In this document: piece after piece, positions 16,467 to 25,930 of the stretch
Position numbering within the stretch: position 1 is the first letter of the stretch
How the letters are laid out: the number at the start of each line of letters is the position of its first letter
Source: Pseudomonadota bacterium
GTDB lineage: Bacteria; Desulfobacterota; Desulfobulbia; Desulfobulbales; SURF-16
NCBI GenBank assembly: GCA_018816555.1
Contig: JAHIVT010000110.1
Location: 1-36,920 of the forward strand
Direction of reading: 5' to 3'
DNA: 36,920 nt
Made by a program: the position numbers and the translations under genes
The notes under the pieces: generated by a model
What the model was told of the DNA's origin: nothing
Databases searched by the model: none
The model's input: only the letters and a program-made list of their open reading frames with translations

Positions 16467-17543
16467 ATGGTGAAGATCAGTAACAAATTGAATAACAATA
16501 ATAAGTTGTCCATACGAGAGGAAATCGAAAAGAGAGAAAGAATGCATCTCTCGCCTTACGCCTGTTTAAGCGCGGAAAGCAAAGGCCGCGTTGTGCCGGT
16601 TGAGATATGCCCTATCCGCAGTGCCTTTCAGTGTGACCGGGATAGTATTGTCTATTCCAAGGCCTTCCGCAGGTTAAAACACAAGACCCAGGTTTTCCTC
16701 GCCCCCACAGGGGATCATTGCCGCACCAGATTGACCCATACCCTGGAGGTTTCGGAAATAGCCCGCACCATTGCCCGGGCTTTATCGCTCAATGAAGACC
16801 TGGTTGAGGCCATTGCCCTGGCCCATGATCTCGGCCACACCCCATTCGGCCACGCCGGGGAAAGCGTCCTCAACGAACTGGTCCCCGGCGGGTTTTCCCA
16901 TTACCGGCAGAGTTTGCGCGTCGTGGATGTGTTGGAAAACGATGGGCTTGGTTTGAATCTCACCTATGAGGTGCGTGACGGCATTGTCAAGCACTCCAAG
17001 GGCTATGGCGAAGTCTTGCCGGACAATGAGAGAGACCTGCCGGTGACGGCTGAGGGATGTGTGGTGCGATATGCCGACATTATCGCATATCTGAGTCATG
17101 ATCTGGATGATGCCATCCGTTGTCTGGTCATCCGCAAGGAGGACATCCCGGCAAGGTGCCAGCAGGTGCTTGGCAATATGCACTCCAAGCGCATCGTCAC
17201 CATGATCCAGGCAGTGCTTGCCGCGACTGAACCGCACAACGGTAAGCTGGTATTCGGCATAGAGAAGGAGGTCGGAGGGGTCATGCAGTTGCTCCGTCAG
17301 TTTTTATATGTCAATGTCTACAGTTCGCCCCAGGTGCATACTGAATTTGTCAAGGCCAGCAAAATGCTGCGGGAGCTGTATCTCTATCTGCTGGATAACC
17401 GGGATTTTCTGGAAAAGGAGATCGGTTCATTTGCTGTAAGCGCTTCTCCGGAGAGGCGGGTGGTTGATTTCATTGCCAGCATGACGGATCGTTATGCCCA
17501 GAATATGTATCAGCGAATTTTCTGGCCACGGGCGCTGGCATAA
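16467..17543 (+). CDS. dgt: Deoxyguanosinetriphosphate triphosphohydrolase-like HD protein
   Basis: This HD-domain enzyme hydrolyses dNTPs to the nucleoside and triphosphate. Motifs are complete: DRDSIVYSKAFRRLKHKTQV, the first His in RTRLTHTLEVS, AHDLGHTPFGHAGE (HD pair), VKHSKGYG, and the last metal ligand in RYADIIAYLSHDLDDA. The length of 358 residues fits the shorter dGTPase-like family (about 340-400). The start is uncertain: ATG 16467 is listed. TTG 16506 would begin just before the conserved SIREEIEKRE segment, while ATG 16542 has the better ribosome-site-like sequence but would remove that segment. No start has an ideal Shine-Dalgarno. The gene is followed 85 bp later by a small unknown gene in the same direction. 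Confidence 0.9.
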   Translation: MVKISNKLNNNNKLSIREEIEKRERMHLSPYACLSAESKGRVVPVEICPIRSAFQCDRDSIVYSKAFRRLKHKTQVFLAPTGDHCRTRLTHTLEVSEIARTIARALSLNEDLVEAIALAHDLGHTPFGHAGESVLNELVPGGFSHYRQSLRVVDVLENDGLGLNLTYEVRDGIVKHSKGYGEVLPDNERDLPVTAEGCVVRYADIIAYLSHDLDDAIRCLVIRKEDIPARCQQVLGNMHSKRIVTMIQAVLAATEPHNGKLVFGIEKEVGGVMQLLRQFLYVNVYSSPQVHTEFVKASKMLRELYLYLLDNRDFLEKEIGSFAVSASPERRVVDFIASMTDRYAQNMYQRIFWPRALA

Positions 17544-17628
17544 GGTTGGTCTGTTTCTATGGTACTTTTGTATTTTTTAATGGTTAATCGCAACAAGGGA
17601 TAATTATTCATCACAGATGGAGTTTTTC

Positions 17629-17937
17629 ATGTCAGAAGAAATAAAATTTCTGCCCTATGAAGTGGCGTTGAAGATCGTTGGTAACGTTATTGAAGAAGAG
17701 CATATCCATGAGCCGAACCGGCGTATCCTGACTGTTTATGACAAACAGGGCAAGGAACTCTGCTGGTATGACGCGGATGAAATTCTTGCCGAGGCCACGC
17801 CGGACAACCCGAAGGATCAAGATTCGGTTAAGGCGGCAGCAGTGGAAGTGATCATGCGACAGATCCCTGTATGGGCCATGGAAGATGTTCTGAAAAGGGC
17901 GGAGCAGCAGGCAAAAATGGAAAAGTCGAAAGGCTGA
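17629..17937 (+). CDS. Small acidic protein of unknown function
   Basis: The start at 17629 is chosen because GGAG (17619-17622) lies 6 nt upstream; an in-frame ATG at 17617 overlaps that site. The 102-residue protein is soluble and mixed alpha/beta, with LPYEVALKIVGNVIEEEHIHEPN, a strand ILTVYDKQGKELCWYDADEIL and a C-terminal helix PVWAMEDVLKRAEQQAKM. It has no signal peptide or known motif. I do not recognise it; homologues would probably be annotated as hypothetical in sulfate reducers. It is 85 bp after the dGTPase-like gene and converges on the SDR gene with 4 bp between stop codons. Confidence 0.75.
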   Translation: MSEEIKFLPYEVALKIVGNVIEEEHIHEPNRRILTVYDKQGKELCWYDADEILAEATPDNPKDQDSVKAAAVEVIMRQIPVWAMEDVLKRAEQQAKMEKSKG

Positions 17938-17941
17938 TGCG

Positions 17942-18757
17942 CTAAAGCACCCCTGCAGGCATGGAATGGACCCCTTCCGCTCCCAGGATATAACCGCCGT
18001 CAAGCCTGATAACGCTGCCGGTCATAAAAGCTGCATCTTCAATCAGGAAGAAAATCGCCTTGATGATGTCGGCAATCTTACCTGTGCGGCCAAGCAGGGT
18101 ATGCTCAATAATGGCCTGCTGTTGCGCTGGGGAAAGCAGGGGCCAGCCTCTGGTGCCTTCCGCATGCCGGGTTTCAAAGAAGCCGAGCATCAATTCGTTG
18201 ACCCTCACCTCCGGCGCGCCCTGGCGGGCCCAGGTCTCCGTAAAGGAGGAAACCGCCCTGTTGGCGGCGCTGTAGCCGTCGTTGAAGATGAGGCCGGCCG
18301 GCCCTGAGCGGCCCACAATCGCTGCGATTGAAGAGATGGTGATTGCCGTTCCGTCGCCGGATTCCTTCAGCAAGGGGAGGGCGCGGTTAAAGACGAACCA
18401 TTTGGCCTTGAGGGTGGTTTCCATTTCAAGGTCCCATTGTTCGGGGGTGTAGGGACCATGGACGACCGGCATGCCGCCCCGTTCAATATTGTTGATCAGG
18501 ATATCAAGCCCGCCAAAGCGGTTGGCGATCCTGTCAAATAAATCCGCGATCTCATCGGCATTACGCAGGTCGACTTTTACCGCCAGGTGTTCATGGCCCA
18601 GGGCGGTAAATTCCTCCTGCATCTGTCTGCTTTCTTCAGGCCAGTCGTAATGGGTGAGTACGACTTTTGCCCCGGCAGATGCCAGGGCGAGAGCGATATG
18701 TTTACCGATTCCTTTTGCCGCACCGAGAACCAGTGCTGTTTTTCCTGGTATTTTCAT
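17942..18757 (-). CDS. Short-chain dehydrogenase/reductase with altered active site
   Basis: A Rossmann-fold SDR of 271 residues starting at MKIPGKTALVLG; a longer open frame upstream merely overlaps the neighbouring mltD-like gene. The cofactor motif G12-AAK-G16-I-G18 and the DL (63-64) pair are normal, and SSIAAIVG supplies the catalytic Ser (142/143). Two key sites deviate: NNAG reads N89-N90-I-E, and the catalytic YxxxK reads Y162-SAA-N166 (codon AAC), so the essential Lys is absent. The C-terminal MTGSVIRLDGGY is standard. It may bind NAD(P)H with reduced or changed catalysis. It lies 31 bp downstream of the MltD-like gene. Confidence 0.88.
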   Translation of the reverse strand: MKIPGKTALVLGAAKGIGKHIALALASAGAKVVLTHYDWPEESRQMQEEFTALGHEHLAVKVDLRNADEIADLFDRIANRFGGLDILINNIERGGMPVVHGPYTPEQWDLEMETTLKAKWFVFNRALPLLKESGDGTAITISSIAAIVGRSGPAGLIFNDGYSAANRAVSSFTETWARQGAPEVRVNELMLGFFETRHAEGTRGWPLLSPAQQQAIIEHTLLGRTGKIADIIKAIFFLIEDAAFMTGSVIRLDGGYILGAEGVHSMPAGVL

Positions 18758-18788
18758 GGCAAGGCAGGGTAAGTCGGCAACGTTTTTT

Positions 18789-20474
18789 CTACGGCAGCAA
18801 CATGGAAAGCGAACCGACAGCCTCAGGATCGCTGACCTGTAAGCGGGTGCCGGGATGGATGACGTCGCTGTCCAGGTTGTTCCACTGCCTGATTTGGTCG
18901 GGTGTGAGGTCAAAGCGACGGGCAATATTCCACAGGGTGTCGCCGTTCTGTACTTCATAGTAGGCAGGGTTGACGGCTGCAGCAACCGTTTCCCTCTTGA
19001 TACCGGAACGGCTGGCGACGAGATTGGCTGTGCCACTGGTATCTGTGACATAAAGAGCAAGCTGCTGTCCTACTTTGATCTGATTGATATTGCTCAAGCC
19101 ATTCCAGGAGGCGATAAGCTTTGGGGTGACATTGTAGCGGCCGGCGATGAGGGAGATTGTTTCACCTCGCTTCACCTTGTGCAGCACCAGGCGGTTTTCA
19201 GCCTGATCTCCGGCCTGCAGGGGCATATCTTTGTCCAGCAGGGCGTAGTTGGTGATCTGATAGGGGATGCGCAGCCGTTGGCCCTTGGTCAGCTTGGATT
19301 TGCGCAGGTTATTTGCCTTGAGCAGCGTTGTTTTGTTCACCTTGTAAAGTTGGCAGATTTTTGTCAGGTTTTCCCTCCCGTCGACCACATGGGTTTTGTA
19401 GTCGGTGGTGACGGTTTGCTTGACCCGGGGAAGATTTTCCGCCACCAGATCCTTCTGGCCCACAGGAACCTTCAGCTCATAATTTTCCTGGTAGGGTGGA
19501 GTGACAAGCTGGGGCAGGTTGCGGTTCAGGTTTCTCAGTTCGTCAAGATCAGCTTCGCAGGCAACTTCCACGGCACGCAATGAGGTCAGGGGCGGCACCT
19601 CGATGGTCTCGTAAGTCAGGGGTTGCTCATAATTGATGTCGGTGAAACCGTATTTTTCAGGGTTTTTGGCGATAATAATGGCGGCAATGAGCTTGGGGAC
19701 GTATCTTTTGGTCTCGTTGTTCAGGTACTGCTCCTGGGCCAGCTCCCAGAAGTCGCTGGCATTGTAGCACTTGATACCCTTGCTGATCTTGCCGCCGCCG
19801 GCATTGTAGGCGGCCACCGCCAGCTGCCAGTCTCCGAACTTTTCATACAGGTCGGAGAGATAGGCAACGGCAGCTTTGGTGGATTTCTCAGGGTCGCGAC
19901 GGTCATCCACATATTTATTGATTTCAAGACCGTAATCAAGGGCGGTGGAACGCATGAACTGCCAGGGACCAACGGCTTTGGCCGTGGAATAGGCCGTGAG
20001 GTTGTAACCGCTTTCAATCATCGGCAGGTAGGCCAGGTCCTGAGGAAGTCCGGCAGTACGCAGCTCTTCCTGAATCATCGGCACATAGCGGGTGGAACGT
20101 TCAAGCCAGCGGGTGAAGGCGGCGCGTTGTTTGTTTTGGAAAAAATCCAGGTAGAACTCAACCTGTTTGTTCATGGTCACCGGGAAATCATAACTGGCTT
20201 CTTCAGGCGTGTAAGGATTTCCGGGCACCCAGGCACCAAGGTTTTCAAGTTGTATTAATTCTTCGGCAGCGGTTGTTTCCGGTTCAGGAACGGTTGCTTC
20301 GTCAGCCGGTAACTCCGCGTCAAGCACCTCGGAGCCGTCCTCTGTCGCTTCCACTGTGAGAGTGGCGTCGTCTGAGGGCACCTTGGAGGTGGAATCAATT
20401 GCTGCGCAGCCCCACATGGAGGCCAGCAGAAAGGGCAGGATAAATAAAAAAAGATATGTTGGTTTATATCGCAT
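18789..20474 (-). CDS. mltD: Membrane-bound lytic murein transglycosylase D-like, three LysM domains
   Basis: This lipoprotein cleaves peptidoglycan glycan strands with formation of 1,6-anhydro-MurNAc ends. The signal peptide ends in SMWGC (Cys23), followed by an acidic linker (about 30-75). The SLT domain (about 130-300) has catalytic Glu154 in LPMIESGYN, AVGPWQFM and VAAYNAGGGKI. Three LysM peptidoglycan-binding modules lie at roughly 362-405, 432-476 and 506-547 (for example YEVQNGDTLWNIARRF). The 561-residue length is normal for MltD with extra LysM modules. It is divergent from the PBP gene with 306 bp between, and precedes the SDR gene on the same strand. Confidence 0.93.
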   Translation of the reverse strand: MRYKPTYLFLFILPFLLASMWGCAAIDSTSKVPSDDATLTVEATEDGSEVLDAELPADEATVPEPETTAAEELIQLENLGAWVPGNPYTPEEASYDFPVTMNKQVEFYLDFFQNKQRAAFTRWLERSTRYVPMIQEELRTAGLPQDLAYLPMIESGYNLTAYSTAKAVGPWQFMRSTALDYGLEINKYVDDRRDPEKSTKAAVAYLSDLYEKFGDWQLAVAAYNAGGGKISKGIKCYNASDFWELAQEQYLNNETKRYVPKLIAAIIIAKNPEKYGFTDINYEQPLTYETIEVPPLTSLRAVEVACEADLDELRNLNRNLPQLVTPPYQENYELKVPVGQKDLVAENLPRVKQTVTTDYKTHVVDGRENLTKICQLYKVNKTTLLKANNLRKSKLTKGQRLRIPYQITNYALLDKDMPLQAGDQAENRLVLHKVKRGETISLIAGRYNVTPKLIASWNGLSNINQIKVGQQLALYVTDTSGTANLVASRSGIKRETVAAAVNPAYYEVQNGDTLWNIARRFDLTPDQIRQWNNLDSDVIHPGTRLQVSDPEAVGSLSMLLP

Positions 20475-20780
20475 TCTTTACAGTCCACAATGGATAGGGT
20501 TGATGAGTATGAATGTCCTCTGCGGATATGACTGAACATTCATGATTCGTTGGCCTTTTCGACTGGAGAAGTCGATACCTCAAAAAAAACAAGGCAAAAT
20601 TAATGCCAAGACGGCTTTAATTTCTTACATGACATGGCTGGCAAATGCAATTAAATTGTCGCCTCCAGCATGCTTTTCTTGCGATTGCTCCTAAAAAGCA
20701 TTATGAGAATACTTTGATATTCTCGGATATTTTTTGGAAATTGCAGGTGAATTTAAATTCATTTTTATATTGTTAAGGGA
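20475..20780. promoter_or_regulatory. AT-rich divergent intergenic region, mltD-like / PBP
   Basis: No gene is seen in these 306 bp. There is a 6-bp hairpin TCGACT/AGTCGA (20559-20564, 20570-20575) and a 7-bp hairpin GAGAATA/TATTCTC (20705-20711, 20718-20724). A weak plus-strand promoter candidate is TTGCGA (20679) with TATGAG (20702), spacer 17. The PBP start codon has AAGGGA immediately before it, an unusually short spacing. Confidence 0.35.
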
Positions 20781-23700
20781 ATGTTTAAAAAAATTCTATT
20801 TATTTTTGCAGCGCTTACCTTATTTGTCGTAATTTCTTCTGTTGCCGCCTTCATGTGGCTGGTGGTTTATCACCCCGGCGAGGCCCTCAAGCAGGAAAAT
20901 ATTGAAAAAAGCCTGGCCAGGGAAAGCCCTGTTTTCTGCAGTGACGGAGTGACGAAGATTGGTGTTTTCTTTCAGGACGCCCACCGTCAGTATGTGTCCT
21001 ATGGGCAGTTGCCGCAGGATTTTGTCAGCGCCTTGATTGCGGCTGAAGACCATCAGTTTTTCGAGCATCACGGCATCGATTTTCCCGGCTTTGCTCGGGC
21101 CATGTTTGCCAATATCCGGGCCGGCAGAATTGTCCAGGGCGGCAGCACCATCACCCAGCAGACCGCTAAAAATCTCTTCGAACGGAAAGGGCGCTCAATA
21201 AAGGCCAAGCTGACCGAGCTGCTTTTTGCCCTGCGTCTCGAATACCATTACCCGAAAGAAAAGATACTCGAATTCTACGCCAACCAGTTTTATGTAAGCG
21301 GCAACGGCCGAGGGCTGGGAGTGGCGGCCCGTTATTATTTCGACAAGGAGCCTGAACAGCTTGATCTGGTGGAAGCGGCCTTTATAGCCGGCAGCGTCAA
21401 GCGACCCAATTACTACAACCCATTTATTAAAAAGGATGAGGCCGGAGCCGCGGAAGCCAGGAGCAATGCCAAAGTGCGAACGGCATATGTTCTGGGGCAG
21501 ATGTACAGGGTGGGGATGATCTCCGTGGAAATGTACCAGCAGGCCTTAACCAGGGAGATTCCCTTTAAACGGGGTAAAATGCAGTTTCGGCTGAACACCT
21601 TGATGGATCTCGTCAAGGACGGGCTGGATGACCCGGCGGTTGAAGCGGCCTTGCTTGAATACGGCATAGAGAACGTAGCCACCTCCGGGGTGCGGATATT
21701 TACCAGTATCGACACCAAGCTGCAAGGCAGCAATCTCTTTGCCCTGCAGAGCGAGCTGAGCCAGCTCGATGTCAAACTGCTCGGCTACGACCGTTCCTTT
21801 CTCCAGAAGCGTTATGCCGAGCTGCCCTTCGGCGTCGGCAACACCGTATCTGAGGGGCAGTTTCTGGTGGGGCGGGTGCAGGAAATCGAAAAAGGCCAGC
21901 CGGTACGGGTGCAGGTTTCCTTTTCCCCCAATGACCAGGGCTCAGACCAGCTGGGCATTATCGATGAGCAGGGGTTGATGCCTTTGCTTGCCTCGCTGGT
22001 GCAATACAAAGGACAGCGCTGGAGCACCAGCAGCCGCAAGGATCTGCCCCTGCTGCTGAAAGAGCTGCAGGTGGGAGATCTGGTCTACCTGTCAGCCCGG
22101 GGGCAGGGTGCTGAAGATGGGGAATATCTTTTCAATCTGGAAAAATATCCTGAGCTGCAGGGCGCCTCCCTGGTGCTGCAGGAGGGAAAGATTCTCGCCC
22201 TGGCCGGCGGCATGGATAATTATTTTTATAACCGGGCCGTGTCGGCGAAGAGGCCCATGGGCTCGGTGGTCAAGCCGCTGCTCTATGCGGCGGCAATCCA
22301 GCTTGGCTGGAACTCCCTGGATCCGCTCAACAATGAGCGGAATATGTTTATCTACCAGCGGAATGCCTATATCCCGAGGCCTGATCACATCAGTCCCCAT
22401 AAAAGGGTCTCCATGAGCTGGGCAGGGGTGCACTCGGAAAATGTGGCCTCTGTCTGGTTGCTGTATCATCTCTGTGACCGACTCACTCCGGCCCAGTTCA
22501 AGGATCTGCTGGCCGGGGTCGGCATGGCCCGGGAAACGAACGAATCATATGAACATTATACCCGGCGCGTTAGGGACAAGATGGGAGTATTGGTTAATGA
22601 GGACGCATTGCAGAAGACCGCTTTCGAAATGGCGGTGGCTGCCAGCGAGGTGGATCTCCTTTTTGCCGGCAAGCAGGATGAGTGGCAGAACCTCGGCCTT
22701 TTGCATTACAGCGACAGATTTGAAAAGGAACTCGATGATTTGACCGAGGATGTGAAGGCCAACGAACGGGAACTGCGGCAGCAGATTATCAGCCGCAGTT
22801 TTATCCGTTACAGAAATCTGCAGCAGCGTGTACTCAATGAATCCGCCTCCATTGCCCAATTTTCAGACGGTTACCTGGTGACGAACCTCTACTTTCAGCC
22901 TGCCGTGGCACAGGGTGGCGCGGGATGGTCTGCTGGCAATTCTTTAAATGCCGGGGATCATTTCGTCTATAGCGAAGAAAATCCGGGCAGCGGCTGGCTG
23001 CCGGTGGGCAGGGCTGACCTGCAGAGATTGCTGGCCGATATGACATCTGATGCGGCAGCCCGTTTCTGGGGTGAGGTGCGCATTGACAATATGCTGAGCC
23101 TTACCACCCTCGACCTGTTGCAGGAAAACTTCAGGAAAGAATATGAAAAGCTCTCTTCCCAACCTGCCTACGGTGATGATGTCCTGCATAATATCCGTGA
23201 TTTCCGGGTGCTGGCGGGCCTGAGGTATCTCATTGACCTCTGCCGGGCCATGGGGGTCACCAGTGGGCTTGAGCCTGTTCTCTCCTTTCCCCTTGGTTCC
23301 AATGTCATGAGTTTGTTTGAGCTGGTCCGGGTCTATGAAGCGCTGACCAGCGGTATCTCCTACAACCCGGAGGAAAGCGTTAACCCCGGCCTGGCGCTTA
23401 TTGACAGAATAGAGACCGCGGACGGGGAAGTGATTTATGAGAGCGAGGTTATCAAAAAACGGGTCATTGACGGCAGGACGGCAGTGGCGGTCAGTGATAT
23501 CCTGCGGAATGTGGTCAGATTCGGCACCGGCCGTTACGCCAACAAAATCCCGTTGCGCAGCAGCGATCCCGCCGTGGAGGCGCAGCTCGCCGAGCTGCAG
23601 ATGACAGTGCCGGTGCTCGGCAAAACCGGCACAGCCAATCGTTTCACCAACTCGTCCTTTGCCGGGGTGGTGCCGGCCGCGCGGGGCAGGCGAGATGGCC

Positions 23701-24095
23701 TCATCGTTGACGGTGGCAATTTTGCTATTGCCGCCTATGTTGGCTTTGACGACAACCGGCCCATGGTCCATTCCTCCATCCGTATTGCCGGCTCCAGCGG
23801 GGCGCTGCCCATCTGGACCAAGGTTGCGCAGAGCATCATTTTTGAAAGGGATTATGCCGGGTCGCTTGATATGGCTGATATGGCGTTTTCCGGCGGCAGC
23901 GAGGTGCCGCTGTTTTATCCGGCGCTGGGCCAGATAGATGCGCCGGTGGCAATTAATGGCGGCGGTCTTCCGGTGTCCGACCGGGCAGTCGCCCAGGATA
24001 CGAGTTCCGTGGTCACCTTCGGCAAATTTCTTTCCGGCGGAGAAATTGAGTTGGAGCGATATTTCCTTCCTTACTGGCGCAATAGTCAAAAGTAA
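20781..24095 (+). CDS. Oversized class A penicillin-binding protein (GT51 + transpeptidase)
   Basis: A bifunctional peptidoglycan synthase of 1104 residues, against about 750-850 for usual PBP1A proteins. One N-terminal membrane anchor (residues 5-30) is followed by the glycosyltransferase domain, with catalytic Glu89 in AAEDHQFFEHHG, GGSTITQQTAKNLF and a YANQFYVSGNGRGLGVAARYYF-type motif. The transpeptidase motifs are S495-VV-K498 (GSVVKP), S552-E-N554 and K948-T-G-T951. SxN and KTG are nearly 400 residues apart, so a large charged, coiled-coil-rich insert (about 580-850) interrupts the transpeptidase domain. There is also an OB-like region before S495. It is followed 27 bp later by a large lipoprotein that may be its partner. 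Confidence 0.93.
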   Translation: MFKKILFIFAALTLFVVISSVAAFMWLVVYHPGEALKQENIEKSLARESPVFCSDGVTKIGVFFQDAHRQYVSYGQLPQDFVSALIAAEDHQFFEHHGIDFPGFARAMFANIRAGRIVQGGSTITQQTAKNLFERKGRSIKAKLTELLFALRLEYHYPKEKILEFYANQFYVSGNGRGLGVAARYYFDKEPEQLDLVEAAFIAGSVKRPNYYNPFIKKDEAGAAEARSNAKVRTAYVLGQMYRVGMISVEMYQQALTREIPFKRGKMQFRLNTLMDLVKDGLDDPAVEAALLEYGIENVATSGVRIFTSIDTKLQGSNLFALQSELSQLDVKLLGYDRSFLQKRYAELPFGVGNTVSEGQFLVGRVQEIEKGQPVRVQVSFSPNDQGSDQLGIIDEQGLMPLLASLVQYKGQRWSTSSRKDLPLLLKELQVGDLVYLSARGQGAEDGEYLFNLEKYPELQGASLVLQEGKILALAGGMDNYFYNRAVSAKRPMGSVVKPLLYAAAIQLGWNSLDPLNNERNMFIYQRNAYIPRPDHISPHKRVSMSWAGVHSENVASVWLLYHLCDRLTPAQFKDLLAGVGMARETNESYEHYTRRVRDKMGVLVNEDALQKTAFEMAVAASEVDLLFAGKQDEWQNLGLLHYSDRFEKELDDLTEDVKANERELRQQIISRSFIRYRNLQQRVLNESASIAQFSDGYLVTNLYFQPAVAQGGAGWSAGNSLNAGDHFVYSEENPGSGWLPVGRADLQRLLADMTSDAAARFWGEVRIDNMLSLTTLDLLQENFRKEYEKLSSQPAYGDDVLHNIRDFRVLAGLRYLIDLCRAMGVTSGLEPVLSFPLGSNVMSLFELVRVYEALTSGISYNPEESVNPGLALIDRIETADGEVIYESEVIKKRVIDGRTAVAVSDILRNVVRFGTGRYANKIPLRSSDPAVEAQLAELQMTVPVLGKTGTANRFTNSSFAGVVPAARGRRDGLIVDGGNFAIAAYVGFDDNRPMVHSSIRIAGSSGALPIWTKVAQSIIFERDYAGSLDMADMAFSGGSEVPLFYPALGQIDAPVAINGGGLPVSDRAVAQDTSSVVTFGKFLSGGEIELERYFLPYWRNSQK

Positions 24096-24122
24096 TAAAA
24101 GTGGAGTAATTGTAAAAATATC

Positions 24123-25844
24123 ATGATCAAGAAGAATTTTTTTGCAGGCAGGCTTGTGGTGGCGGCAGCGGTCCTTTTATTGCTCGGCGGTTGTCAGACC
24201 ACCGGGGGATTGCTCGGGCCGAAGAAAAAGGTGCCCCCCTATGTGGATATGGGAAAAGGGGCGCCGGTGGAGGGGGAAGGTGCTGCAGCTCCCGTGCCCT
24301 CGGCCCCTTCAACTCTCGAGGAGAGAAAAGCGGGCGAACCCGCACCGGCAATGCCCGCAACAAGCTGGCTTGATCCGACCGTGCTGGCCGGCATGTCCGA
24401 CTATGTGTCCACACGAATCACCGAATACCGAGACAGGCAGGGGCAATGGCAGGGGATGGAGACAAGCTTTTCCCAGCATGACCTTGCCCTGCCTCAGCCG
24501 GAAAAATGGCGGGAATGCACCGGCGCTCTCAGGACCATCGTTGACGGCTATCTGGCCCTGCATTCCACGTTGAACAGTGACGGCGGGTTTGCCATCGTCC
24601 CGCCCGCATCACCCTATGCCGCCTTCCAGCAGGATATCGCTTTTCTTGAAAGCGATTGCCAGACAATTTTTGCCGCAGCCGCAGCGGTTATTCCCGAACA
24701 GTTGCAGACCTACCGGCAGACCGTTGCCGGCCAGGCGGAAGGCGTGGTCCGTTACTGGGCTGCCCAGGGCGACAATGAGAAGGTGGTGGAGTCCTATGAG
24801 AATATGATAGGCGCCGGCGCCGAGGGGAGAATATCGCCGGAAACCCGGGAGCTGTATGCCCGCGCCCTGCGGGCTACAGGTAAGCTCGGGCAGGCGGCTG
24901 ATGTCCTGCTTGAAGCGGCCCAGGGCAAGGATGCTCTGCAGGCATGGCCGCTTCGTCTGCAGGCTGCGGATCTGCTTTTTGCCGAAGGAAAATTCCCCCT
25001 GGCCCGCCAGGAATATGAACAGGTGGCCGGTCTCTTTTCCAGCCTGAAACAGGCGGATGCGCAGGTCGCAACGCAGCTTGCCCTGCTTGCAGGTCAGGAT
25101 GAACATGGGCAGGAGTTGGAGCTGTACCGGCGGGCTTTGAAAGGCTGGCTGCAGTATGACGGGATAACAGTGTCCCCGGACCTGGCGGAAAGCGTGCAGC
25201 GTCTTGAGGAGGTTTTCCCGGAATCCGTCTATACCCAAATGGCCCGAGCCCTGCTTGACAAGGCCGGCGGTCGTGTGCGGCAGAATGTCGATGAGGCCAT
25301 GGCCCAGGCCCGGCAGCTGGCCTCTGAAAGAAAATTCACCCAGGCCCTGGCTGTTCTGGCTCCCTGGTCCCGGGAGGCCCAGCCCGGGGAGGCTGTTTCT
25401 CCTGTCAAGTCTCTCGAAGAGGAGATCAGAGCGCAGCAGTCCCAGGAAACAGTGCTGCAGCAGATGCAGGAAAAAGACGCGCTTGATGGCAAATGGCAGA
25501 AGGCTTTGGAGGTGCTCGATCTTCGGCAGTTTGATCAGTCCATTGTCCTCTTTGAGGAGCTGGTTGATACCCCATACCAGGATCAGGCTAGGGCAAAAAT
25601 TTCCGAGGCCGTGAATCTGGCAGCTGCCCAGCTGCGCATGGAGGCGGCGAATTTATTTGCCAAGGCACGGAAAACCGATGCTGTTGATCAGAAAAAGGCC
25701 CTGCTGCTCGAATCGAGACGGCTGCTGCTTCTGGTACAGCAAAAGTATCCCCAGGCGGATATTATCGATAAGGTGAGGCAGAACCAGAAGGCAACGGAAG
25801 AACAGATACGGGCCCTGGACCCGAATCTGCTGGGCCAGGAGTAA
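24123..25844 (+). CDS. Large lipoprotein with helical repeats
   Basis: A 573-residue protein with a signal peptide and lipobox LLGGC (Cys24), then a Pro/Ala/Lys-rich linker to about residue 80. The rest is almost all helical with TPR-like spacing (ELYARALRATGKLGQAADVLLEAA, DLLFAEGKFPLARQEYEQVA, FTQALAVLAPWSR, KALEVLDLRQFDQSIVLFEEL). It is probably a periplasmic or outer-membrane scaffold. It lies 27 bp downstream of the oversized PBP and is probably co-transcribed. By analogy with LpoA, a TPR-containing lipoprotein activator of PBP1A in E. coli, it could activate that enzyme; this is inferred from context only. No named family is recognised. Confidence 0.78.
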   Translation: MIKKNFFAGRLVVAAAVLLLLGGCQTTGGLLGPKKKVPPYVDMGKGAPVEGEGAAAPVPSAPSTLEERKAGEPAPAMPATSWLDPTVLAGMSDYVSTRITEYRDRQGQWQGMETSFSQHDLALPQPEKWRECTGALRTIVDGYLALHSTLNSDGGFAIVPPASPYAAFQQDIAFLESDCQTIFAAAAAVIPEQLQTYRQTVAGQAEGVVRYWAAQGDNEKVVESYENMIGAGAEGRISPETRELYARALRATGKLGQAADVLLEAAQGKDALQAWPLRLQAADLLFAEGKFPLARQEYEQVAGLFSSLKQADAQVATQLALLAGQDEHGQELELYRRALKGWLQYDGITVSPDLAESVQRLEEVFPESVYTQMARALLDKAGGRVRQNVDEAMAQARQLASERKFTQALAVLAPWSREAQPGEAVSPVKSLEEEIRAQQSQETVLQQMQEKDALDGKWQKALEVLDLRQFDQSIVLFEELVDTPYQDQARAKISEAVNLAAAQLRMEAANLFAKARKTDAVDQKKALLLESRRLLLLVQQKYPQADIIDKVRQNQKATEEQIRALDPNLLGQE

Positions 25845-25930
25845 GAGTTTTTTAACAGGCGATCTCTAAGAGAAAAAGGGGAGACGCATTTTAATAACTT
25901 GAAAATTTATCCCTGATTTGCGCAAATATA

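Noticed and set aside
18758-19060. N-terminal extension of the SDR frame by about 100 codons
   Set aside because: It overlaps the MltD-like gene in another frame, is Ser/Pro/Thr-rich without SDR features, and the Rossmann motif starts properly at 18757.
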